From an uncultured Collinsella sp. (GTDB lineage Bacteria; Actinomycetota; Coriobacteriia; Coriobacteriales; Coriobacteriaceae), in NCBI GenBank assembly GCA_959605475.1, contig CAUHFS010000004.1, forward strand, positions 1-61,367: a stretch of 61,367 nt of DNA, given 5' to 3'. The translations under genes and the position numbers were made by a program. Below the pieces are notes generated by a model, which worked only from the letters and a program-made list of their open reading frames with translations, did no database searches and was not told the DNA's origin. Numbering within the stretch: the stretch's first letter is position 1; each line of letters begins with the position of its first letter. Positions 51,007-57,985 of the stretch are shown here, one piece after another.

Positions 51007-51283
51007 GGTGCCTCTTTCTTTTGCGGATGCATATCGAGCACAGTTCTACCACGCTATTGGCATCTAATTATGGTGCCCCTGTGTTCCATGAACTCACCGC
51101 GCCCGGTGCTGCGCCCATGCCCTCCGCTCGCAAGCTTTTTCTGCACATGCGACCGTTGCGGGGTGCATCGACGCGCTCGATGCGCTACATTAAATCAGTA
51201 TTTTCAATGCCGCTGCGCGAGCGCTGCAGATCGACGTATCACCGACTCACAGAGCACGGCGGCGTACCAGACAGGAGGACTGC
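51007..51283 (+). promoter_or_regulatory. Upstream region of purH
   Basis: 277 bp without a convincing gene (a ~90-codon overlapping frame lacks an RBS). A -10-like TACATT (51187 region) lies about 95 bp before the purH ATG. No purine riboswitch or known leader is recognisable. Confidence 0.35.
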
Positions 51284-52891
51284 ATGGGATCTGATGTGAA
51301 GATCGCACGCGCGTTGATCTCGGTTACCGATAAGACGGGCGTCGTCGATTTCGCACGGACGCTGGTTGACGACTTTGGCGTCGAGATCATCTCTACGGGC
51401 GGCACGGCTCGTGCCATCGAGGACGCGGGCGTTCCCGTAACCCCCATCGAGGAGTTCACGGGCTATCCCGAGATGATGGACGGCCGCGTCAAGACGCTGC
51501 ATCCCAAGGTTCACGGCGCGCTGCTGGCCCGTCGCGATTCCGAGCAGCACATGCAGGAAGCCGCTCAGCACGGCATTAAGCTAATCGACCTGGTCGTCGT
51601 CAACCTGTACGAGTTCGAGAAGACCGTCGCCAACCCCGAGGTCACCTTTGCGGATGCCATCGAGCACATTGACATCGGTGGTCCCTCCATGCTGCGCTCT
51701 GCCGCCAAGAACGCCGCGAGCGTTACCGTCATCTCCGACCCGGCCGACTATGATGCCGTCCTGGCCGAGATGCGCGAGACCGGTGGCTGCACCACGCTTT
51801 CCACCCGTCGCCGCCTGCAGGTGAAGGTCTACCAGACTACCGCCGCCTACGACACGGCTATCTCCCGTTGGCTTGCCGCTCAGGCAAGCGACGTGGCGGA
51901 CACCTCTGCCAAGCTCGAGATCTCGCTGGAGAAGGTCGACGACCTGCGCTATGGTGAGAATCCTCAGCAAAAGGCTACGGTCTACCGCTTTGCCGAGGGC
52001 TGCGAGAACACCGCGAGCTCTCAGTTCCCGCTTGTGGGCTCCGAGCAGATCCAGGGCAAGCCGCTCAGCTACAACAACTATCTGGACGCCGATGCCGCCT
52101 GGAACCTGGTCCGCGAGTTCGACGAGCCGGCCTGCGTGATCCTCAAGCATCAGAACCCCTGCGGTTCCGCCGTTGCCGAGGACATCACGGCCGCCTACGA
52201 CCGCGCTTTCGCCTGCGATCCCAAGAGCGCCTTCGGCGGCATCATCGCCTGCAACCGCGAGGTTCCCTTTGAGCTGGTTGAGCACTTCGCCGACCAGAAC
52301 AAGCAGTTCGTCGAGGTCATCATCGCCCCGAGCTACACCGATGAGGCGCTCGAGCGCATGGTCAAGCGCCCCAACCTGCGCGTGCTGGCTACCGGCGGCG
52401 TGGACCACGGTGCCCAGGTGGAGCTGCGCTCCATCGACGGCGGCATGCTGGTGCAGGAGGTCGACCACGTGACCGAGGATCCCGCGACCTTTACGTTCCC
52501 CACCGATCGCAAGCCCACCGACGCTGAGATGGCCGAGCTCGAGTTTGCCTGGAAGGTCTGCAAGGGCGTTAAGTCCAACGCCATCCTGGTCTCCAAGGGC
52601 AAGGCCGGCATTGGCATGGGCCCTGGTCAGCCCAACCGCGTTGACTCCGCACTGCTTGCCTGCGAACGCGCCGAGGACTTTTGCGAGCGCGAAGGCGTGG
52701 AGAAGGGCGGCTTTGCCTGCGCGAGTGACGCGTTCTTCCCGTTCCGCGACAACGTCGACGTGCTTGCCGCACACGGCGTGACCTGCATCATCCAGCCCGG
52801 TGGCTCCAAGCGCGACGACGAGAGCATCCAGGCCTGCAACGAGCACAATATTGCGATGGTTTTCACGGGTGCCCGCCACTTCCGCCATTAA
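51284..52891 (+). CDS. purH: Bifunctional AICAR transformylase / IMP cyclohydrolase
   Basis: 535 residues. The N-terminal MGS-like domain (1-200, starts ALISVTDKTGVVDFA, with GGTARAIEDAG and MDGRVKTLHPKVHGALL) is IMP cyclohydrolase. The C-terminal domain carries the catalytic Lys288-His289 pair in VILKHQNPCGSAV and SDAFFPFRDNVD. It makes the last two steps of IMP synthesis from AICAR, which the his operon releases as a by-product. The RBS AGGAGG precedes the ATG. A structured repeat follows. Confidence 0.97.
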   Translation: MGSDVKIARALISVTDKTGVVDFARTLVDDFGVEIISTGGTARAIEDAGVPVTPIEEFTGYPEMMDGRVKTLHPKVHGALLARRDSEQHMQEAAQHGIKLIDLVVVNLYEFEKTVANPEVTFADAIEHIDIGGPSMLRSAAKNAASVTVISDPADYDAVLAEMRETGGCTTLSTRRRLQVKVYQTTAAYDTAISRWLAAQASDVADTSAKLEISLEKVDDLRYGENPQQKATVYRFAEGCENTASSQFPLVGSEQIQGKPLSYNNYLDADAAWNLVREFDEPACVILKHQNPCGSAVAEDITAAYDRAFACDPKSAFGGIIACNREVPFELVEHFADQNKQFVEVIIAPSYTDEALERMVKRPNLRVLATGGVDHGAQVELRSIDGGMLVQEVDHVTEDPATFTFPTDRKPTDAEMAELEFAWKVCKGVKSNAILVSKGKAGIGMGPGQPNRVDSALLACERAEDFCEREGVEKGGFACASDAFFPFRDNVDVLAAHGVTCIIQPGGSKRDDESIQACNEHNIAMVFTGARHFRH

Positions 52892-52903
52892 GTAGGGAGG
52901 TGG

Positions 52904-53020
52904 CGCTGCGGCTTGCCCAACCACCGCACCTTGCCGCTCATTCGTCGCTCGCGTACCCAAGTACGCGTCGCTCCTCTTTCACGGCAATCTGCGGCACCTG
53001 GGCAACCCTCGCCGACCTGT
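52904..53020 (+). repeat. ~100-nt structured element, copy 2 (after purH)
   Basis: Nearly identical to the copy at 13549: outer stem TTGCCC/GGGCAA, middle stem CTTGCCG/CGGCAA, inner hairpin GCGTAC-ccaa-GTACGC, with unpaired CGTCG and CTCCTCTTTC. It starts 12 nt after the purH stop. Confidence 0.8.
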
Positions 53021-53090
53021 TAGGTTGACTGGGGAGGATGGGATGTTATCTCGTCCCTTGGACCGCCTCGCTTCTAAAATAATCTCTGCA

Positions 53091-53125
53091 AAAGACGGTC
53101 GCTCCGTTTGGAGGGCCGTCTTTTT
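53091..53125 (+). terminator. Terminator after purH
   Basis: AAAGACGG (53091-53098) pairs with CCGTCTTT (53116-53123), with an inner CTCC/GGAG, followed by TTT. A -10-like TATAAG (53128-53133) just downstream could drive the next gene. Confidence 0.8.
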
Positions 53126-53165
53126 GGTATAAGAGGACGGAATGACTAACACGAAAGGTACAACC

Positions 53166-53873
53166 ATGCCCCAGATTGATGATGCAGAGCTGTTTGGCAA
53201 TGCCGAGGACCAGCGTGCGTACGAGGACTTTTGCGCCAATCAGGAGGCGGTCGAGAAGTTTACGCTCGACAAGCCCGCGCTTATCTGCCGTTGGCGCATG
53301 TCCAACAAAAAGGTGCCCATGCTCAACCGTCACATTCGCGCGCTGTCCGAGCGCTTGGTGCAGGGCGAGCCGCTTACCCATAACATGCTCAGCTGGGCCA
53401 AACAGCACGTTGAGTGGTCACTAGCCGAGGGCGATTACACCGCACACGACGGTGTGCTCATGCTGGTGATCGACATCAACGGCAACGCCGCCATGACAGT
53501 GGGGGAGTACGAGCCGCTCGCCGATACGTCGGCCAAGGCGCTGCGTGCCCGCTCCGCCGAGGCCCGCTCCGAAGCCGACGAGACCGGCGTGGCGCCCGAG
53601 CTGCTCGCCGCCGTCAACAACGGCGAACTCGCCTTTGTGGCGCCGGCGGACGAGTGCCTGTGCGGCACGGCGACGCTCATCGAGCAGCTGGCCCAGACCA
53701 AGGGCATCCCGGTCACGCGCGTAGATATTCCCGCGCAGCTTAAGGGCGCGCTGTTCCTGGTGAGCGACGAGCACGGCGTGGTCCCCGCAACCGAGACGGA
53801 CGCCGCCGAGGCCGACGCCGCCACGGTCGCCTTCTTCGCCGATGGCTACGAAAAGCTCCGTGCCCGCCGCTAA
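53166..53873 (+). CDS. Conserved-looking cytoplasmic protein, unknown
   Basis: 235 residues, no family recognised. The first ~115 residues are alpha-rich (KPALICRWRMSNKKVPMLNRHIRALSERL, WAKQHVEWSLAEGDYTAHDGVLML), the C-terminal part is alternating (DECLCGTATLIEQLAQTKGIPVTRVDI). ATG 53166 is preferred because of GAAAGG (53153-53158); an in-frame ATG at 53142 would put the RBS inside the gene. The gene is followed by a GGGAC-loop hairpin and the BceRS-like regulators, with no clear connection. Confidence 0.75.
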   Translation: MPQIDDAELFGNAEDQRAYEDFCANQEAVEKFTLDKPALICRWRMSNKKVPMLNRHIRALSERLVQGEPLTHNMLSWAKQHVEWSLAEGDYTAHDGVLMLVIDINGNAAMTVGEYEPLADTSAKALRARSAEARSEADETGVAPELLAAVNNGELAFVAPADECLCGTATLIEQLAQTKGIPVTRVDIPAQLKGALFLVSDEHGVVPATETDAAEADAATVAFFADGYEKLRARR

Positions 53874-53909
53874 ATGATTATTCTGGGACGGGGATTAAAG
53901 AATCATTTT
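53872..53909 (+). repeat. GGGAC-loop hairpin, copy f
   Basis: AAATGATT (53872-53879) with AATCATTT (53901-53908), extended by TCT/AGA, closes the loop GGGACGGGGATTAA. It starts at the stop codon of the preceding gene. Confidence 0.7.
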
Positions 53910-54052
53910 GGTTCCCGCCACCGCTGCGAGTGCGAGGCGGACAAAACGCCCCCGCTCGCGAACAATTCTGTCACCTTGGCGACGTGCGTGGCGCGCACCT
54001 GCAGTTTCGCAGCCATAATGGTGGCAAGACAATCAAGAGGGGAGCGGAATCC

Positions 54053-54724
54053 ATGGCGCTAATCTATATCGTTGAGGACGACGAGCCCATTCGTCGTGAG
54101 CTTGCCGATATCCTTGCCCGTGCCGGTTTTGAGGTCGAGGCCTGCGAGTCGTTCGAGCATGTCTCGCGTGACATCCTGGCCGCTGCACCCGACTTGGTAC
54201 TGCTCGACCTGACGCTTCCCGTCAAAGACGGCCAGCATATCTGCCACGAAGTCCGCCACGAATCCGAGGTTCCCATCATCGTCCTCACGTCGCGCACGAC
54301 CGAGATCGACGAGGTCATGGCCATGACGCTCGGCGCGGACGACTTCGTTCCCAAGGCCTATAGCGCACGCGTGCTCGTGGCGCGCATCAATGCCTTGCTG
54401 CGTCGCACCGCGGCGGCGGGCGAGCGCAGCACGCTCGTCCACAAGGGGCTGGAGCTCGACCTCGCCCGCTCCATGGTCACCAACACGCAAACCGGCACTA
54501 GCACCGAGCTCACCAAAAACGAGCTGCGTATCCTCTCGCTGCTTCTGAGCCGCGCGGGCAAGATCGTTTCGCGCTCGGCCATCATGCAGGACCTGTGGGA
54601 CTCCGACGCCTTCGTGGACGACAATACGCTCACCGTCAACATCAACCGCCTGCGCACCACGCTCGAAAAAATCGGCATCAAGGGGTATTTGACCACGCAT
54701 CGCGGCCAAGGCTATTCGGTCTAG
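54053..54724 (+). CDS. OmpR-family response regulator, BceR-like
   Basis: 223 residues. Receiver: Glu8/Asp9, Asp52 (LVLLDLTLP), Thr/Ser in VLTSRTT, Lys in FVPKAYSA. Winged-helix DNA-binding domain from about 125 (GLELDLARSMVT ... TKNELRILSLLLSRAGKIVSRSAIMQDLWDSDAFVDDNTLTVNI), similar to BceR/GraR regulators of peptide-antibiotic resistance. ATG 54053 is supported by AGAGGGGAG. The kinase follows after nine bases. Confidence 0.88.
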   Translation: MALIYIVEDDEPIRRELADILARAGFEVEACESFEHVSRDILAAAPDLVLLDLTLPVKDGQHICHEVRHESEVPIIVLTSRTTEIDEVMAMTLGADDFVPKAYSARVLVARINALLRRTAAAGERSTLVHKGLELDLARSMVTNTQTGTSTELTKNELRILSLLLSRAGKIVSRSAIMQDLWDSDAFVDDNTLTVNINRLRTTLEKIGIKGYLTTHRGQGYSV

Positions 54725-54733
54725 GGGCCGGCT

Positions 54734-55777
54734 ATGTCGTTTGGCAAGTTCTTTAAAGATGCACTGCTTCCCGTCGCCGTGTGGACGTGCGGCGTGCTGC
54801 TGAGCTGCTTTGTGCTGACGGTCGCCGGCGCACCCGTTTCTATCGTGGTCGTGGCGGTTGGCGTGTCCTTTATCTTCGGTATGCTCGGCATCGTGATCGA
54901 GTACGCTCGCCGTCGCCGTTTTCTGCGTCAGTTGGAGCGCGCGGCAGAGGAGCTCGAGAGTCCCGCATGGGTGCAGGAGATGGTGCAATGCCCGACCTAT
55001 GCCGAGGGCGAGCTCGAGTACGAGGTCTTGCGCCGGGTGGGCAAGGCGGCATGCGACGAGGTTGCCGAAGGCCGGCGTCAGACCGATGACTATCGCGACT
55101 ATATCGAGAGCTGGGTCCACGAGGCCAAGCTGCCCCTGGCGGCGGCCCATCTGATTTTGGAAAACCTGGATGGCAGCGAAGACGACCTGTCGCGTGTGGA
55201 TGACCTGGGTCGCGAGCTGGCTCGCGTGGAGCGCTATATCGACCAGGCGCTGTACTACGCGCGCTCGGAAGTCGTGGAGCGCGACTACCTGATTCGCCGT
55301 TGGGATCTCAAGACCTTGGTGACGGGCGCGATTAAAGCCAACGCGCGCGAGCTCATTGCGGCGCACGTGGCTCCGGTGTGCGAGAACCTCGACTTTGAGG
55401 TCTTTACCGACGAGAAGTGGCTCGAGTTTATTCTAGGCCAGCTTATTCAGAACAGCATCAAATATGCGCGCGAGGACGGCGCGAAGATCGTGTTTTCGGG
55501 CGCGTTGCTGGACGAGGGCCTGGCGAGCGAACGCATCGAGCTTACCGTCGCGGACAACGGCTGCGGCGTGAGCGCGGCCGACCTGCCGCGCGTGTTCGAG
55601 AAGGGTTTTACCGGCGACAACGGCCGCACCACCAAGCGCGCAACGGGCATCGGCCTCTACCTGGTGGCGCGCCTGTGCTCCAAGATGGGCATCGACGTCA
55701 CCGCGGCATCCGACTCCGGAGAAGGCTTTGTCGTAACGTTTTCCTTCTCAACGAACAAGTTCCAATACTTTGAGTAG
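54734..55777 (+). CDS. BceS-like intramembrane-sensing histidine kinase
   Basis: 347 residues. Two close transmembrane helices (about 12-32 and 38-56) with almost no extracytoplasmic loop, the mark of intramembrane-sensing kinases. H-box YIESWVHEAKLPLAAAHLIL, N-box GQLIQNSIKYA, G1 VADNGCGVS, G2 GIGLYLVARLCSKMG. The W-V-H-E-x-K-x-P form of the H-box is typical of BceS/GraS. These kinases sense through a BceAB transporter, but none is in the window. Confidence 0.88.
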   Translation: MSFGKFFKDALLPVAVWTCGVLLSCFVLTVAGAPVSIVVVAVGVSFIFGMLGIVIEYARRRRFLRQLERAAEELESPAWVQEMVQCPTYAEGELEYEVLRRVGKAACDEVAEGRRQTDDYRDYIESWVHEAKLPLAAAHLILENLDGSEDDLSRVDDLGRELARVERYIDQALYYARSEVVERDYLIRRWDLKTLVTGAIKANARELIAAHVAPVCENLDFEVFTDEKWLEFILGQLIQNSIKYAREDGAKIVFSGALLDEGLASERIELTVADNGCGVSAADLPRVFEKGFTGDNGRTTKRATGIGLYLVARLCSKMGIDVTAASDSGEGFVVTFSFSTNKFQYFE

Positions 55778-55801
55778 CCGGGCCGTCTTGCGCTGCGGAC
55801 G

Positions 55802-55866
55802 GCTATGTTCCCGAACGTGAACTTAGCTAAGGCAACTGGCGCTATGTTCCCGAACGTGAACATAAC
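55802..55866. repeat. Two tandem 22-bp dyads after the kinase gene
   Basis: GCTATGTTCCCGAACGTGAA-C occurs at 55802-55822 and 55841-55861, 39 bp apart. In copy 2 TATGTTC (55843-55849) and GAACATA (55858-55864) are reverse complements around CCGAACGT. Downstream of the kinase, in front of a terminator, and convergent with the stress-protein gene. Confidence 0.7.
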
Positions 55867-55917
55867 TATGAGGCTCAAATGGATCTCCCAAAACAAAAAC
55901 GTGCAGCCCAAACAAAA

Positions 55918-55951
55918 CGTGCCGCCCCAACCAGGGCGGCACGCCATTTTT
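55918..55951 (+). terminator. Terminator of the BceRS-like operon
   Basis: CGTGCCGCCC (55918-55927) and GGGCGGCACG (55934-55943) form a perfect 10-bp stem followed by CCATTTTT. Confidence 0.9.
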
Positions 55952-55986
55952 CCATCAGCCAACTCGCTGAAGTAAGGCTGCGAAGG

Positions 55987-56075
55987 CCGCGAGGCCGGGA
56001 GGGGTTTCCTAAGGGCACATCCCGCAGCCGCAACGCGGCGAGGACGTGCCCGTGGAAACCCCGCAGGCCCCGCGG
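55987..56075. repeat. Long GC-rich imperfect hairpin next to the usp gene
   Basis: Nested arms: CCGCGAGGCC/GGCCCCGCGG outside, GGGGTTTCC/GGAAACCCC in the middle, GGGCAC/GTGCCC and GCCGC/GCGGC inside, with short bulges. It lies downstream of the usp gene and may end its transcript, or be an independent element of the same style as the ~100-nt structured repeats. Confidence 0.65.
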
Positions 56076-56090
56076 CCGGTGGGAGCAACG

Positions 56091-56528
56091 CTACTTCACG
56101 ACCAAAATGTCGCAGTCGGTGTTGCGCAGCAGGAACGTCGAAATTGAACCCAGCAGCGCATACTTGATCGAGGACAGGCCGCGGGCGCCGCAGAGCACCA
56201 GGTCGGGCTTAACCACGTCGAGCATCTCGTCCTTGAGCGTCTCGCGAATGCGGCCGGCGCGAATCATGACTTCGACCTCGGGAATGTCGGGATTGGCCTT
56301 GGCCTCTTCGAGCTGCTTGGCGATGGAGTTCTTAAATGCCTCCTCTAGGCCGTTGACCAGATCGACCGGATAGGAACCGGCGCTCTCGAGCGCCGTGGAA
56401 TCGATAACGTGGCCGATAATCAGCTTGGCGCCGTTGTTCGCGGCGACCTTGATGGCGCGTGCGAGCACAAAATCCTGCTGCTCAGTACCGTCGAGTGAAA
56501 CAAATACCTTGGTGTAGCCCTCGTTCAT
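56091..56528 (-). CDS. Universal stress protein (UspA family)
   Basis: 145 residues, single-domain Usp. VFVSLDGTEQQDFVLARAI at the start and LVLCGARGLSSIKYALLGSISTFLLRNTDCDILVVK at the end, with the G-2x-G-9x-G-(S/T) ATP-binding pattern (G-ARG-LSSIKYALL-GS-IS-T) largely conserved. Strong AAGGAGG RBS before the ATG at 56528. Induced under stress or starvation in most bacteria; the client is unknown. Confidence 0.92.
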   Translation of the reverse strand: MNEGYTKVFVSLDGTEQQDFVLARAIKVAANNGAKLIIGHVIDSTALESAGSYPVDLVNGLEEAFKNSIAKQLEEAKANPDIPEVEVMIRAGRIRETLKDEMLDVVKPDLVLCGARGLSSIKYALLGSISTFLLRNTDCDILVVK

Positions 56529-56777
56529 GGTTTCCTCCTTGGTCTATCGCACGGGCGCGGGGCTCGTGCATCGGGCGGGCGCGGGCGCGTTGGCCGCCGG
56601 ACACTTTATCTTGTTGCAGTTATACCCAAGGATTTCGGTTTAACTGCTCGCAATTCTGTGAACGGGCGAGTTTTTTGGTAAGGGTAGGCGTGGTCGCACC
56701 GCCAACGGTTGATAATGGGACATCGCCCGCATCGTCCGCAGAACATCTACCGGCGGGTGTCTAACGAGGGGGTCCCT

Positions 56778-57758
56778 TTGGATATTATCGAGCTTCTAAA
56801 ATCTGCCTTCATGGGCCTGGTCGAGGGCATCACCGAATGGCTGCCCGTTTCGTCGACGGGTCACATGATCTTGGTGGACGAGTTCGTCAAGATGAACGTG
56901 AGCGAGACGTTCTGGAATATGTTCCTGGTCGTGATTCAGCTCGGCGCCATTCTGGCCGTCTGCGTGCTGTTCTTCCATGAACTCAATCCGTTCTCGCCCA
57001 GCAAGGGCAAGGAGGGCCGTCGCGACACCTGGGTGCTGTGGGGCAAGATTGTGCTCGGTTGCATTCCTGCGGCGGCGATCGGCCTGCCGCTCAACGACTG
57101 GATGGAGGAGCATTTCTACAACGCTCCCGTCGTGGCGCTGGCGCTCATTGTGTACGGCGTGCTGTTTATCGTGATCGAGAACTGGCGCGCGAGCAAGCGC
57201 GAGGAAATGGCCGTTGCCGGTTCGTTTGGTTCGCGTGCTGTGGTGTCGGGTGGACGTCCCGCCGGTGCGCACTTTGCGGCGCCCCCCACGGCTACCGCTG
57301 AGGATGAGGACGATGACGAGAATCTGGACTTTGGTTCCATCGCCACGCTCGAGGACCTCAGCTGGAAGACTGCGCTGGGTATCGGCTGCTTCCAGGTGCT
57401 TTCGCTGGTGCCTGGTACGTCTCGCTCCGGTTCTACCATCATCGGCGGCCTGCTTTTGGGCTGCACGCGCTCGGTGGCGTCTAAGTTCACGTTCTTCCTG
57501 GCCATCCCTGTCATGTTTGGCGCGAGTGCGCTCAAGCTGGTCAAGTACTTCATCAAGGGCGGCACGTTCGGCACCAACGAGATCGCCATCTTGGGCGTGG
57601 GCTGCGTTGTTGCCTTTGTGGTTTCGCTCATCGCCATCAAGTGGCTCATGGGCTTCGTCCGCCGTCACGACTTTAAGTGCTTCGGTGTTTACCGCATCAT
57701 CCTGGGCATCGTAGTGCTCGCATACTTCTTCGTTCTGGAGCCCATGCTCGGCCTCTAA
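56778..57758 (+). CDS. uppP: Undecaprenyl-diphosphatase
   Basis: 326-residue membrane enzyme that recycles the lipid carrier for peptidoglycan synthesis and gives bacitracin tolerance. VEGITEWLPVSSTGHMILV and PGTSRSGSTI are the two catalytic motifs. The start is TTG 56778, preferred because GAGGGGG (56766-56772) is correctly spaced and the product begins MDIIELLKSAF as in homologues. A ~50-residue acidic insertion (about 150-205, with AEDEDDDENLDFG) in a cytoplasmic loop is not normal for the family. Confidence 0.92.
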   Translation: MDIIELLKSAFMGLVEGITEWLPVSSTGHMILVDEFVKMNVSETFWNMFLVVIQLGAILAVCVLFFHELNPFSPSKGKEGRRDTWVLWGKIVLGCIPAAAIGLPLNDWMEEHFYNAPVVALALIVYGVLFIVIENWRASKREEMAVAGSFGSRAVVSGGRPAGAHFAAPPTATAEDEDDDENLDFGSIATLEDLSWKTALGIGCFQVLSLVPGTSRSGSTIIGGLLLGCTRSVASKFTFFLAIPVMFGASALKLVKYFIKGGTFGTNEIAILGVGCVVAFVVSLIAIKWLMGFVRRHDFKCFGVYRIILGIVVLAYFFVLEPMLGL

Positions 57759-57802
57759 CTTAGTCGACGCTGCGCGGCGGCCAGAGCGACAGCTTGTCAT
57801 TC

Positions 57803-57847
57803 AAAGAGGGTGGCATGACCAAAAGGTCTATGCTGCCCTCTTTTTTG
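57803..57847 (+). terminator. Terminator of uppP
   Basis: AAAGAGGGTGGCATGACC (57803-57820) pairs with GGTCTATGCTGCCCTCTTT, followed by TTT. Its top GGCATGACC...AGGTCTATGC is shared with the inner hairpin of the element at 60887. Confidence 0.88.
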
Positions 57848-57985
57848 GGCGATGGGGTGGGTCCGATGGTGGCGCACGGAGTCGTGGTGTGATTTGCGTC
57901 GGTGTCCGCGCGGCTCGGTATACTGGTACGGCTCAAACTATGGCGCTGCCCGCAGGCGCGCCGTCCGTCAGATGAGGAGTCGCCC

